Source of the DNA: Corynebacterium sp. HMSC04H06 | GTDB lineage: Bacteria; Actinomycetota; Actinomycetes; Mycobacteriales; Mycobacteriaceae | Assembly: GCF_001815935.1 (NCBI RefSeq) | Contig: NZ_KV823421.1 | Span: forward strand, 62,001-126,000 | Reading direction: 5' to 3' | DNA: 64,000 bases | Shown: piece after piece, positions 25,858 through 36,117 of the stretch | Position numbering within the stretch: position 1 is the first letter of the stretch | How the letters are laid out: every line of letters starts with the position of its first letter | The notes under the pieces: model-generated | The model's database searches: none | Seen by the model: only the letters and a program-made list of their open reading frames with translations | What the model was told of the DNA's origin: nothing | Position numbers and translations under genes: made by a program

Positions 25858-26446
25858 TGTTCCCCCAGAATTCTAGTTCGATGTCCCCGCGCAATTCTGC
25901 CAGCCGGCGGGCATAGCCTAGGTAGGCGGGTTCCCCGTTGTAACCGGCCATTATCTGCTGCGCGCTCAGCGGCACGTAGTCGTTTCCGCCGCCCTCCCGG
26001 GCGAGGATCTCGCGCAGCATCTCCCGCTTGTAGAGCCCGGCGACGAAGCCGGGGCGGTCGGCATCATCGAGCAGCATGTATTTCCCGTGCGCCTCGAAGA
26101 CCAAGAGGGTGGCGACGGTCTCGCCGAGCTCGTCCAGGGCATCGACGGCCCAGGCCTCGTCATCGACCGGGCAGACAGCGGCGACGATAGCGCCGCGGGT
26201 CTCCAGGGCATCGAGGGCCTGCGCGCCCCGGGTCAGGCAGGTGTGCATGACGATGGTGCCGGAGGAAACGAAACCTGCCGCCTCGTCGATGGCCACCGAC
26301 AGCCGGTCTTCCTCCACCGCCAGGATGAGGGCTTCCGCGTCCGCGGCGGTGCCGACCTTGTGGCCGGCTTGGGCCAGGCGTTCGGCGAAGAGCTTTCCAG
26401 GGGCGGAGTCACCGATCACCCCGATGCGCATGCGCGGTGCGTCCAC
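25841..26446 (-). CDS. Rossmann-fold DUF2520-like protein (Rv3603c-like)
   Basis: 201-aa predicted nucleotide-binding protein. It starts MRIGVIGDSAPGKLFAERLAQ, a Rossmann beta-alpha-beta with GxIGD-SxxG rather than the classical GxGxxG, followed by a helical half. It resembles the Rv3603c family, which pairs a 6-phosphogluconate dehydrogenase-like N-domain with a helical C-domain, but it is shorter. Location in a panC-fol cluster suggests pantothenate or folate metabolism; function is unproven. GTG 26446 starts 2 bp after the neighbouring stop; ATG 26431 is an alternative. Confidence 0.65.
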   Translation of the reverse strand: MDAPRMRIGVIGDSAPGKLFAERLAQAGHKVGTAADAEALILAVEEDRLSVAIDEAAGFVSSGTIVMHTCLTRGAQALDALETRGAIVAAVCPVDDEAWAVDALDELGETVATLLVFEAHGKYMLLDDADRPGFVAGLYKREMLREILAREGGGNDYVPLSAQQIMAGYNGEPAYLGYARRLAELRGDIELEFWGNNDRNQ

Positions 26447-26448
26447 GG

Positions 26449-27147
26449 CTACTTCTTTTTCTTCATCTCGGCTATGAGCTCCGCGACGGAGACCGAGCCC
26501 TCGCGGTGAGCGTCCTGGCGGCGGCGGCCGCGCTTTTCTTCCTTCGGCTTGCTCACTTCCGGATCCCCACCGGTATCCCAGCGCACGGCCTGGAAGGAGT
26601 CAGTCTGGAAGGTGGGGCCTTCCTGCTTTGGCTCCTCGGCTTCCTGCTTTTCCTTGATAATCTCCTCGAGCGGGGTCTCCTGCGGCGTCTGGTTGCCCAG
26701 GCGGCCGGCGATGGCGTCCTCGGAGGGGGCGCCGGCGGAGGTCTGCTTGAAGTTGTCTTCGAGCTCCATGATGCGGCGGGCCTCGGCGCGCAGGGCGGCC
26801 GGCTCGTAGCCGAACTCGCGGCCCGACAGATCCTCCAGCTGCTTGCGGATGGTGCTCAGCTGCTCGCGGATCTCGGCGAGGACCTCCGGTTCTTCGGCGG
26901 TCTGCACCTTTTCCAGCTCCGCCTGGTGGAGCTTCTCGCGGTAGGCGAGCTCGTCCTCACTCTTCTGGGCCAGGCGGCGGTAGCGGGTGACAAGGAAGAA
27001 CCCGATCACAGCGGCCCACAGAGCGGCGAGAAGTGCGATCTTTAGCGCGGCGTCGGAACCGGCAATGAGCATGACGATGCTGGCAACAATTGCGAGCACC
27101 ACCAGCACTGCGAGCCCAATCTGGCCGCGATCGGTCTGGTTATTCAT
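26449..27147 (-). CDS. Two-TM membrane protein with coiled-coil cytoplasmic domain (Rv3604c-like, DUF6779)
   Basis: 232 aa of unknown function. Two hydrophobic segments (IGLAVLVVLAIVASIVMLI and ALLAALWAAVIGFFLV, ~10-50) precede a long charged, helical region with coiled-coil character (EVLAEIREQLSTIRKQLEDL) and a very basic C-terminus (EEKRGRRRQDAHREG ... MKKKK). The start at ATG 27147 is chosen from the N-terminal hydrophobic pair and synteny with Rv3604c; the reading frame stays open much further upstream only because of high GC. It lies 5 bp after the DUF3180 gene. Confidence 0.75.
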   Translation of the reverse strand: MNNQTDRGQIGLAVLVVLAIVASIVMLIAGSDAALKIALLAALWAAVIGFFLVTRYRRLAQKSEDELAYREKLHQAELEKVQTAEEPEVLAEIREQLSTIRKQLEDLSGREFGYEPAALRAEARRIMELEDNFKQTSAGAPSEDAIAGRLGNQTPQETPLEEIIKEKQEAEEPKQEGPTFQTDSFQAVRWDTGGDPEVSKPKEEKRGRRRQDAHREGSVSVAELIAEMKKKK

Positions 27148-27152
27148 GGGTA

Positions 27153-27623
27153 CTACTCTAACGCGTCCGATCCCGTTTCGGGCGGAGGGACTTCGCAGTA
27201 TCGCTCCAAAACCACTCCCGCGATCGCCATGGCCAGCCCACCCAGGGCGGAAGCCAACACGCCGGTCAGATCGTCGGAGGCAGCGGCCAGGCGGCCGGCG
27301 TTCGGGACGACGTAGCAGGCAATGCCTGCGTACGCGCCACCGACGATGGTTCCGGTCCACGCCGAGGCCTTCGCCACCAGCATGAACTGGGCAATCGTCA
27401 GCGGGTTCAGCTGGGTGCGGTCCAGGCCGATGCCGTCGTCGTTTTTGGCCTGCCGCACCTTCCACGCCAGGCCTAGGCAGAGCGCGGTCATGACCCACAG
27501 GGTGATAGACACCGTCGCGGGGATGGCCAGCATGGAGCCGTAGAAGCGGCCGGTCAGAATCGCGGCCGCGGCGGCCACGAAGAGCCCTACCCCGACGAGC
27601 ATTCCAATGGAGGTGCGTTTCAC
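27153..27623 (-). CDS. DUF3180 membrane protein (Rv3605c-like)
   Basis: 156-aa four-TM membrane protein of unknown function with the DUF3180 pattern: two N-terminal segments (IGMLVGVGLFVAAAAAIL, ATVSITLWVMTALCLGLAW), the conserved loop LDRTQLNPLTIAQFMLVAKA, and two C-terminal segments. It starts at GTG 27623 immediately after the folK stop (TAAGTG, zero gap). In mycobacteria the same gene follows folK. Confidence 0.85.
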   Translation of the reverse strand: MKRTSIGMLVGVGLFVAAAAAILTGRFYGSMLAIPATVSITLWVMTALCLGLAWKVRQAKNDDGIGLDRTQLNPLTIAQFMLVAKASAWTGTIVGGAYAGIACYVVPNAGRLAAASDDLTGVLASALGGLAMAIAGVVLERYCEVPPPETGSDALE

Positions 27624-28091
27624 TTAGCGTTCCTTGATCTTCGAGACCTCGGCCGGGTCCAGCTTCGCGATCAGATCGCGGACGGGCACGCCGTTCAGGC
27701 GCGCGTCCGGGTCGGCCGCCAGCCACGGGACGAGGACGAAGGCGCGCTGGTGGGCGTACGGGTGCGGCACGGTCAGCGCGGGGTCGTCGCTGACGTAGTC
27801 GTCGATGTCGACGATGTCGACGTCCAGGGTGCGCGGGCCCCAGTGGCGGATGCGCTGGCGGTCGGCGGCCTGCTCGAGCTTTTGGCCGCGGCGCAGCAGC
27901 TCGATCGGGGTCTCCTCCACGTCGACGATGAGCACCGCGTTGAGGAATTCGTCCTGGTCGGTAACGCCCCACGGCGGGGTGGAATAGACGGGCGAGGCCG
28001 CCACCGTCTGGTCCGCGAATTCGCGGAAGACGGTCTCCAAGAGTTTTTCTCGGTCGTCCATGTTGGAGCCGATGGATAGTACCGCGCGCAT
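27624..28091 (-). CDS. folK: 6-hydroxymethyl-7,8-dihydropterin pyrophosphokinase
   Basis: 155-aa enzyme transferring pyrophosphate from ATP to hydroxymethyldihydropterin in folate synthesis. It starts MRAVLSIGSNMDDRE, typical of HPPK, and carries RHWGPRTLDVDIV with the two metal-binding Asp residues, then VPHPYAHQRAFVLVPW. The ATG shares one base with the folB stop (TAATG), so it is translationally coupled. Confidence 0.95.
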   Translation of the reverse strand: MRAVLSIGSNMDDREKLLETVFREFADQTVAASPVYSTPPWGVTDQDEFLNAVLIVDVEETPIELLRRGQKLEQAADRQRIRHWGPRTLDVDIVDIDDYVSDDPALTVPHPYAHQRAFVLVPWLAADPDARLNGVPVRDLIAKLDPAEVSKIKER

Positions 28092-28462
28092 TAGCCCCTC
28101 CGAATGGTCTTCTTCGAGCGCCGGGCGACGACGGCGACGTCACCGAAGGTGCGCTCGATGGGTGCCTGCGGCTTGTGCACGGTCACCTCGACCGCGAAGA
28201 GCTGCTCGTAGGTTTCCATTGCGGCGTCGGCAATCCGGGAGGCGACGGTCTCGATGAGATCGTAGGGCTCGCCCTCGACGATCCCGGCGGCGAGATCCGC
28301 CAGCTCCGCGTAGTTGATGGTCTCGGCCAGGTCGTCGTTCGGGCTGAAGCTCAACCAGCAGGTGATGTCGACGAGGAACTTCTGGCCATCCCGCTTCTCG
28401 TGGTCGAAGACCCCGTGGTAGCCGTAGCACTCGAGGCCGGTGAGCTCAATGCGGTCTGCCAT
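28091..28462 (-). CDS. folB: Dihydroneopterin aldolase
   Basis: 123-aa enzyme cleaving dihydroneopterin to hydroxymethyldihydropterin and glycolaldehyde. ELTGLECYGYHGVFDHEKRDGQ contains the conserved active-site region and the C-terminal KPQAPIERTFGDVAVV is typical. ATG 28462 overlaps the folP stop by one base. An upstream extension in frame lacks family similarity and lies inside folP. Confidence 0.94.
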   Translation of the reverse strand: MADRIELTGLECYGYHGVFDHEKRDGQKFLVDITCWLSFSPNDDLAETINYAELADLAAGIVEGEPYDLIETVASRIADAAMETYEQLFAVEVTVHKPQAPIERTFGDVAVVARRSKKTIRRG

Positions 28463-29322
28463 TAGTTCCCCTGGTAATCCGCGCCGAGCTTCCAGGCGGC
28501 GGCGACATCGACGGCGTCGCGGGAGACGGCAACCTCGTGCACGCGCACGCACCACGCGCCCAGCTGGGCGGACAGCGCGGTCACGGCGGCGGTGGCGGGA
28601 TCGGCCTCGGTCGGGCCGGCCGGCAGGTCGCGGTTTTTACGAATGCCGGTCAGGAAACGCTTCCGGGAAGCGCCGACGAGCACCGGGTAAGGCCCGTCGA
28701 TGAATTCGGGCAGGGCGTTCAGCAGCGCCCAGTTGTCCTGCGGGGTCTTGGCGAATCCCAGGCCCGGGTCGATGCTGATGTTGTTCTCGCTCACGCCGGC
28801 CTGCAGCGCCTTGTCGACCAGATCGTCCAGGACGTTGTGCACGTCGCGCACGACGTCGCCGCCGTGGTCGGCCGCGCCCGCGGCGTCGCCGAAGCGGACG
28901 GTGCGCCAGTGCATCAGGCACACGGGCAGGTCGGTCTCGCCCATCACGCGGAACATGTCCGGATCGGCCAGACCGCCGGAGACGTCGTTGAGCAGATCCA
29001 CGCCGGCCTCGGCGGAGGCGGCCGCCACGCTGGCGCGCATGGTGTCCACGGAGGTGAGGATCCCGTCTTCGTGCAGGGCCTTGATCACCGGGGTGACGCG
29101 GTCGCGCTCGACGCCCGCGTCCACGCGGGTAGCCCCCGGGCGGGTGGACTCGCCGCCGACGTCGATGATGTCCGCGCCCTGGGCCACGAGCTCGTGGGCG
29201 TGCGCGATGGCGTCGTCGACAGCCAGCCACTTGCCGCCGTCGGAGAAGGAATCCTCGGTCACGTTGACAATCCCCATGACCAGCGTGCGGTCGGTCGGGG
29301 CGGACAGATCTGCAATCGACAT
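28462..29322 (-). CDS. folP: Dihydropteroate synthase
   Basis: 286-aa enzyme condensing hydroxymethyldihydropterin diphosphate with p-aminobenzoate; the sulfonamide target. It has MGIVNVTEDSFSDGG, DIIDVGGESTRPGA, SVDTMRASVA and the VGASRKRFL signature. ATG 29322 starts 4 bp after the folE stop. It is coupled to folB by TAATG. Confidence 0.96.
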   Translation of the reverse strand: MSIADLSAPTDRTLVMGIVNVTEDSFSDGGKWLAVDDAIAHAHELVAQGADIIDVGGESTRPGATRVDAGVERDRVTPVIKALHEDGILTSVDTMRASVAAASAEAGVDLLNDVSGGLADPDMFRVMGETDLPVCLMHWRTVRFGDAAGAADHGGDVVRDVHNVLDDLVDKALQAGVSENNISIDPGLGFAKTPQDNWALLNALPEFIDGPYPVLVGASRKRFLTGIRKNRDLPAGPTEADPATAAVTALSAQLGAWCVRVHEVAVSRDAVDVAAAWKLGADYQGN

Positions 29323-29326
29323 GGTG

Positions 29327-29891
29327 TTAGCTCCGGATTAGGCTCATGACCTCAGCGCGTGAGGCCGCGTTGGTTTTGAACCCGCCGCGCACGGCGGACG
29401 TCGTGGTGGTCGCGCCCGGCTTGCGGATGCCCCGCATGGCCATGCACAGGTGCTCGCACTCGATGACCACGATAACCGACTGCGCTCCCAGGGTATCGGT
29501 CAGCGCGTCGGCGATTTGGGTGGTCAGGCGCTCCTGCACCTGGGGGCGCTTGGCGTACATATCCGCCAGGCGGGCCAGCTTGGACAGGCCGGTGACGTGC
29601 CCACCCTTGCCGGGGATATAGCCGATGTGGGCCACGCCGTAGAAGGGCACCAGGTGGTGCTCGCAGGTGGAATAGATCGGGATATCGCGCACCAGGACCA
29701 ACTCTTCGTGGTTCTCGGCGAAGGTCTTGTGCAGCACCTCGGTGGGATCCACGTGCAGACCGGCGAAGATCTCCGCGTACGAGCGGGCCACGCGGGCCGG
29801 GGTCTCCTGCAGGCCCTCGCGGTCCGGGTCTTCGCCCACGGCCAACAGGAGTTCGCGGATAGCCGCCTCGGCGCGCGGCTGGTCGAAGGAA

Positions 29892-29899
<8 letters not shown>
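29327..29899 (-). CDS. folE: GTP cyclohydrolase I
   Basis: 190-aa first enzyme of folate synthesis, converting GTP to dihydroneopterin triphosphate. Zinc ligands are seen in TCEHHLVPF and [11 protein letters not shown], and the [19 protein letters not shown] segment is diagnostic. ATG 29899 is preferred over an in-frame start 18 bp upstream because AAAAGGA lies at the right distance. The start overlaps the ftsH end by 8 bp. Confidence 0.96.
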
Positions 29900-31967
<2,068 letters not shown>

Positions 31968-31979
31968 CAAGGAATAAGT

Positions 31980-33488
31980 CTAGTTGTTGCTGTAGACACT
32001 AGGGTGCAGGGTGCCCACGAACGGCAGGTCGCGGTAGCGCTCGGCGAAATCGAGGCCGTAGCCCACCACGAACTCGTTGGGGATGTCGAAGCCGACGTCG
32101 AACAGGTCCAGCTTGGCCTTGACGACCTCGGGCTTGCGCAGGAGGGAGACCACCTGCAGGGACTTCGGGTTACGGTTTTGTAGGTTGCCGATGAGCCAGG
32201 ACAGGGTCAGGCCGGAGTCGATGATGTCTTCGACGATGAGCACGTCGCGGTCCGCGATGTCCCGGTCCAGGTCCTTGAGGATGCGCACCACGCCGGAAGA
32301 CGAGGTGGAGTTGCCGTAGGAGGAAACCGCCATGAACTCCAGCTGGGCCGGGATGGACAGCGCCCGAGAGAAGTCCGTGAGGAAATAGGCCGCGCCCTTG
32401 AGCACGCAGACCAGCAGCAGCTCGTCCTCGGCGTCGCGGTAGTGTTCGGAGACCTTGTCGGCCATTTCTTGGACGCGACGGGCGATGTCGTCTTCGGAGA
32501 GCAGGACCGCTTCCACATCAGCGCCGTACCGCTTATCCGGCACGGAGTAGTCCTTGGCCTCGTGCAGAGTCATGGTGGGGTGACCTTTCTTCTTCGCTTC
32601 TACCAGTGACAGTTTGCCACCTCGGCGCAGCACTTCCAAGCTCTGCACCGCCACCGGACCCTGGCCGTGCCAGTCGGTGCACAGCTTGTCGATGCCCCGG
32701 ATGGCCGCCCGGCTCACCGGCACGCCGTGCGCGTTCAGCCAGCCGGCAATCGCGCGGCGGCGCTGCGGCTCGGCCAGCGCGGCCAGCTCCGCGCAGTCGT
32801 CGGTTAGGCGCGCGGGGCTAAGCAGCTCGTCGTCGGCGGCGACGTCCGCGGCCGCCTGAGCCAGCGCTGGGGTGGGATCCCCGCCGATGATGTCGCGCAG
32901 CAGCGGCAGGACCTGGGTACGGATAGCCACGCGGCGGAAGCGGGCATCGGCGTTCTGTGGATCCTGCCAGGGGGGATAGCCCAGCTCCCGGCACGCGCCC
33001 GCAGTGTCGGCTCTCCTGATACTAAGGAACGGCCGCCAGACGTTGTTATCCACCTTCCGCATACCCGTCGCCTTGCCGCGCAGGGCTCCCAGCAGCAGGG
33101 TTTCCGCCTGGTCGTCGGCGGTGTGGGCGACCAGGACGGGCCTTTCCGTGCCAAGCGCCTGGTACCGCGCGACCCGGGCGGCGGCCTCGGTGGGTTCGGG
33201 CACGTCGACGGTAACGACCTCCCCGGCCACGCCCAGCTGCCGCGCCGCCTCCACCGCGCGTTCGGATACCTCCCGCGAGCCGGGCTGCAGGCCGTGATCG
33301 ACGGAGACGGCGGTGATTCTGTCTTTGTGCTCTCCGTACTCGGCCGCCAGGGCGGCGGTCAGGGCGAAGGAGTCCGCCCCGCCCGACAACCCGACGGTGA
33401 CAGCGGGATAGCCCTCCGTGAAGGGCCGCACCGCGGTGCGGCAGGCCAGAAAGTGCGGGGATTTCCGCGGCCAGAAGGGCTCGGCCAT
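31980..33488 (-). CDS. tilS-hpt: Single-frame tRNA(Ile) lysidine synthetase-hypoxanthine phosphoribosyltransferase fusion
   Basis: One uninterrupted 502-codon frame encodes two enzymes. Residues ~1-300 are TilS (PP-loop [30 protein letters not shown]), which modifies the CAU anticodon of tRNA-Ile. Residues ~306-502 are Hpt ([16 protein letters not shown]; the PRPP loop [14 protein letters not shown]), which salvages hypoxanthine and guanine. The junction [16 protein letters not shown] has no stop codon. An in-frame ATG at 32573 with AGAAAGG 10 nt upstream could yield free Hpt of 197 aa. In M. tuberculosis the genes are adjacent but separate; a fused form is known from Listeria. Confidence 0.88.
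   Translation of the reverse strand: MAEPFWPRKSPHFLACRTAVRPFTEGYPAVTVGLSGGADSFALTAALAAEYGEHKDRITAVSVDHGLQPGSREVSERAVEAARQLGVAGEVVTVDVPEPTEAAARVARYQALGTERPVLVAHTADDQAETLLLGALRGKATGMRKVDNNVWRPFLSIRRADTAGACRELGYPPWQDPQNADARFRRVAIRTQVLPLLRDIIGGDPTPALAQAAADVAADDELLSPARLTDDCAELAALAEPQRRRAIAGWLNAHGVPVSRAAIRGIDKLCTDWHGQGPVAVQSLEVLRRGGKLSLVEAKKKGHPTMTLHEAKDYSVPDKRYGADVEAVLLSEDDIARRVQEMADKVSEHYRDAEDELLLVCVLKGAAYFLTDFSRALSIPAQLEFMAVSSYGNSTSSSGVVRILKDLDRDIADRDVLIVEDIIDSGLTLSWLIGNLQNRNPKSLQVVSLLRKPEVVKAKLDLFDVGFDIPNEFVVGYGLDFAERYRDLPFVGTLHPSVYSNN
32573..32590 (-). promoter_or_regulatory. Internal ribosome site and start for free Hpt
   Basis: Within the tilS-hpt frame, AGAAAGG (32584-32590) lies 10 nt before ATG 32573, where the Hpt homology begins ([17 protein letters not shown]). 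This would allow Hpt to be made separately from the fusion. Confidence 0.55.
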
Positions 33489-33490
33489 GG

Positions 33491-34753
33491 CTAGTACTTG
33501 GCCAGGATGCTGGTCAGCGCGTCCTGGTTGGCGCGGGCGGGCAGCAGCTCGCCGTCGTTGGTCAGCAAAGCGAAGGCGTAGATGCGGCCGGACTGGCCCT
33601 GGGCGGTGCCGGCCAGGGCGGCGGTGCCCGTGAGCGTGCCGGTCTTGGCACGCACGTAGCCCTTGCCCGCCAGGTCGCCGTAGCGTTCGTAAAGGGTGCC
33701 CTCCCCGCCGGCGACCGGCAGGTAGGTCAGCAGCGGGCGCAGGTCCGCGTCCGCAGCGGCGTGCTCGACCAGGTGGGCCAGCAGCTGGGCGTTCAGGCGG
33801 TTGCCCGAAGAAAGGCCAGAGTTGTCCTCCAGGTGCGCCCCGCTCAGGTCGTAGCCGGCATCGTGTAGGACCTCGAAGGTGGCCTCGGTCGCGCCTTGGA
33901 AGCTGGCCGGCTTGCCCTGGTGGAGGGCGAGCTCGCGGGCGATAGCCTCGGCCGCGACGTTGTCGGAGTGCTTAACCATCTGCTCGGCGCGCAGGGACAG
34001 CGGCTCGGATTCGATGGTGGCCGCGATCTGCGCGCCCTCCGGGGCAGTGCCCTCGCCGGCCTCCGCGCCCAGGCGATCGGCCAGCTGCTGGGCGACGTCG
34101 CGGGCCGGCTGGTGGCTGCGCGGAACGTCGCCTTCGGTGGCACCCAAGCGGCCGCCGTTAATCATGGACGGCTGCATGGGGGCGACGTAGCCCTCGTCCA
34201 CGTTCGCCGGGTCCCAGCCGGTGGCCTGATCGGGGCCGGACCAGACGGAGTTGTCGATCAGCACGCGGGAAGCACTTCCGATCTCTTCCGCCGCGCGGTC
34301 CAACTGCTCGTGCGTCATCCACACGTCGCCGGCGGACTTAATGATGACGTCGTCGCCGTCGCGGACGATATCGGTGCGCAGCCGCTCGTTCTCGTCCAAG
34401 GCCAGCGTGGCCGCGGCCGTGGTCAGCACCTTGGTGATGGAGGCGGGGACGAGGGCTTTGCCCGCGTCCTTTTCCCACAGCACCGCCCCGTCCGTGGTGT
34501 CGATGATCTGCGCGCCGTAATTGGCCAGGCCGTCCTTGTCCAGGGCCTCGATTTCGCCCACGAGCGCGGCAGCGTCGATGTCACCCGGGGTGGCCGGGGT
34601 GAGCGCGTCTCCAGGGGCGGAGACGGCATACGCCTCGCCGTGGTCTAAGTCGCTGTAGGCCTGCTGGACCGTGATACCCACCGCCGCGGTCGTGCCCACT
34701 GCCGCGGCGGTGACCACGGCAGCCAGGGTCCACCACACATGTTTTGCCTTCAT
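33491..34753 (-). CDS. dacB: D-alanyl-D-alanine carboxypeptidase/endopeptidase (PBP4-type, S13)
   Basis: 420-aa exported penicillin-binding protein trimming peptidoglycan stem peptides. An N-terminal hydrophobic anchor/signal ([22 protein letters not shown]) is followed by the three catalytic motifs: SxxK in [10 protein letters not shown], SxN in [12 protein letters not shown] and KTG in [14 protein letters not shown]. The sequence [21 protein letters not shown] precedes the SxxK Ser as usual in S13. Two bp separate its stop from the tilS start, as Rv3627c and Rv3625c lie close in mycobacteria. Confidence 0.92.
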   Translation of the reverse strand: MKAKHVWWTLAAVVTAAAVGTTAAVGITVQQAYSDLDHGEAYAVSAPGDALTPATPGDIDAAALVGEIEALDKDGLANYGAQIIDTTDGAVLWEKDAGKALVPASITKVLTTAAATLALDENERLRTDIVRDGDDVIIKSAGDVWMTHEQLDRAAEEIGSASRVLIDNSVWSGPDQATGWDPANVDEGYVAPMQPSMINGGRLGATEGDVPRSHQPARDVAQQLADRLGAEAGEGTAPEGAQIAATIESEPLSLRAEQMVKHSDNVAAEAIARELALHQGKPASFQGATEATFEVLHDAGYDLSGAHLEDNSGLSSGNRLNAQLLAHLVEHAAADADLRPLLTYLPVAGGEGTLYERYGDLAGKGYVRAKTGTLTGTAALAGTAQGQSGRIYAFALLTNDGELLPARANQDALTSILAKY

Positions 34754-34839
34754 CGCCTAATACCCTACCCCGGGCGCACGCTAGGATGTTCACTAGAATC
34801 ATTACTGCCAATCTGCATTTCTTTTCATGGAGGTACAAC

Positions 34840-35316
34840 GTGAGCGTTGAAGTAACCATCGAGATCCCGAAGGGCTCCCGCAACAAGTACGAGGTGGACC
34901 ACGAGACCGGCAAGATCTACCTGGATCGCTACCTGTTCACCCCGATGGCCTACCCGGCGGACTACGGTTTCATCGACCACACCCTGGGCGAGGACGGGGA
35001 TCCGCTCGACGCTCTGGTTCTCCTGCCCGAGCCGGTCTTCCCGGGCGTCATCGTGGAAGCCCGCATCGTCGGCGTGTTCAAGATGACCGATGAAGCCGGC
35101 GGCGACGACAAGCTGCTGGCCGTGGTCGATGACCCGCGTTGGGAGCGCTACCAGGACATCGACGACGTCGAGCAGCACATCAAGGACGAGATCGAGCACT
35201 TCTTCACCCGCTACAAGGACTTGGAGCCCAACAAGGAGGTCACCGGTTCCGGCTGGGGCAACAAGGAAGAAGCAGAGAAGATCCACGCCGCCGCCATCGA
35301 GCGCTACCAGGGCTAG
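34840..35316 (+). CDS. ppa: Inorganic pyrophosphatase
   Basis: 158-aa soluble family I pyrophosphatase hydrolysing PPi to phosphate, driving biosynthesis. It has [18 protein letters not shown], the metal-binding signature [10 protein letters not shown] and [13 protein letters not shown] 34840 is chosen because GGAGG lies 6-7 nt before it and it matches the family N-terminus ([13 protein letters not shown]). It is divergent from dacB, as Rv3628 is from Rv3627c. Confidence 0.96.
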   Translation: MSVEVTIEIPKGSRNKYEVDHETGKIYLDRYLFTPMAYPADYGFIDHTLGEDGDPLDALVLLPEPVFPGVIVEARIVGVFKMTDEAGGDDKLLAVVDDPRWERYQDIDDVEQHIKDEIEHFFTRYKDLEPNKEVTGSGWGNKEEAEKIHAAAIERYQG

Positions 35317-35324
35317 TCCTTATT

Positions 35325-35615
35325 ATGCGTAACGTTAACCCAACTGAGGTCCCCGCGGGCGCCCAGCTCATCGACGTGCGCGAAGACAGCGAGTGGGCCA
35401 CCGAGCACGCCGCTGGCGCCACCCACATCCCGATGGGCGAAATCATCGACTGCGTGGGCGAGCTGGATAGTGATAAGCCCGTCTACGTCATCTGCCATTC
35501 CGGCGGGCGCAGCCTGCAAGTGGCCGCCTACCTGGAGCAGAATTTTGGTCTCGACACCGTCAACGTCGTCGGCGGGACCGACAACTGGAAGGCCAGCGGT
35601 CGCAAGATGGCCTAA
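35325..35615 (+). CDS. Single-domain rhodanese-like protein
   Basis: 96-aa rhodanese domain, probably a sulfur transferase. It has LIDVREDSEWATEHAAGATHI, the active-site loop CHSGGRS with catalytic Cys, and a final VVGGTDNWKASG. It lies 8 bp after ppa on the same strand and is likely cotranscribed. The stop codon lies inside the left arm of the inverted repeat at 35611-35642. Confidence 0.88.
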   Translation: MRNVNPTEVPAGAQLIDVREDSEWATEHAAGATHIPMGEIIDCVGELDSDKPVYVICHSGGRSLQVAAYLEQNFGLDTVNVVGGTDNWKASGRKMA

Positions 35616-35646
35616 ATCGTTGGCTTCTGCCAATCATTTAGGTTTT
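35611..35646 (+). terminator. Terminator of ppa-rhodanese, also a possible MarR operator
   Basis: Interrupted palindrome CCTAAAT-cg-TTGGC-TTCT-GCCAA-tc-ATTTAGG (35611-35642) followed by TTTT. The structure fits a rho-independent terminator for the rhodanese gene. It also lies 31 bp upstream of the marR start, and the inner TTGGC/GCCAA symmetry could serve as an autoregulatory MarR site. Confidence 0.6.
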
Positions 35647-35661
35647 CGACCTTAGGGGCGT

Positions 35662-35667
35662 TACTAT
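35662..35667 (+). promoter_or_regulatory. -10 element of the marR-pls operon
   Basis: TACTAT ends 6 nt before the marR ATG at 35674, predicting a leaderless transcript for marR and the synthetase gene behind it. Confidence 0.5.
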
Positions 35668-35673
35668 GGTGGA

Positions 35674-36117
35674 ATGAACTCAATACCCACCGAATTGCTA
35701 GAATCCCCGTCTTTCCAGTTGGAGCGCCTCCGCCGCCGCACCCGCGACGGCGTCGAGGCCGCCTTGTCCACCAAGCAGACCACCCTGCGCGAGTACTGGG
35801 TGCTGACCTGCTTGGTGGATTCTTCTGCCACCTCCCAGTCCTCCCTGTCCGAGCTTTTGGCTATCGATGCCTCCGATATGGTCCGCCTCCTGGACTCGCT
35901 GGAAAAGCGCGGCTGGGCCAAGCGCGAGCGCGACCCGCAGGACCGCCGCCGCCAGATCGTGGCCTCGACCAAGAAGGGTTCCAAGGCCCAGAAGGAACTG
36001 GCCCAGCTGGTCGACTCCGCCGAGGAAGAGGCCCTGGACTCTTCCACCAACAAGCAGCTCAAGCACCTGCGCAAGCTGGCCAAGTCGATCATTGCCGCCG
36101 ATGAGGAAGAAGCGTAA
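35674..36117 (+). CDS. MarR family transcriptional regulator
   Basis: 147-aa winged-helix regulator. The helix-turn-helix is in SQSSLSELLAIDASDMVRLL, and the wing is RERDPQDRRRQIVASTKKG, with the D-x-R-x-R pattern of MarR proteins. Flanking helices give the dimer domain. Its TAA is immediately followed by the ATG of the Pls-type synthetase with no spacer, so it most likely regulates that gene and itself. The ligand is unknown. Confidence 0.88.
   Translation: MNSIPTELLESPSFQLERLRRRTRDGVEAALSTKQTTLREYWVLTCLVDSSATSQSSLSELLAIDASDMVRLLDSLEKRGWAKRERDPQDRRRQIVASTKKGSKAQKELAQLVDSAEEEALDSSTNKQLKHLRKLAKSIIAADEEEA

Noticed and set aside
27148-28143. Upstream extension of the Rv3604c-like gene to 564 codons
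   Set aside because: The added ~330 residues are Arg/Pro/Gly-rich, overlap DUF3180 and folK in another frame, and lack similarity; the true start is ATG 27147.
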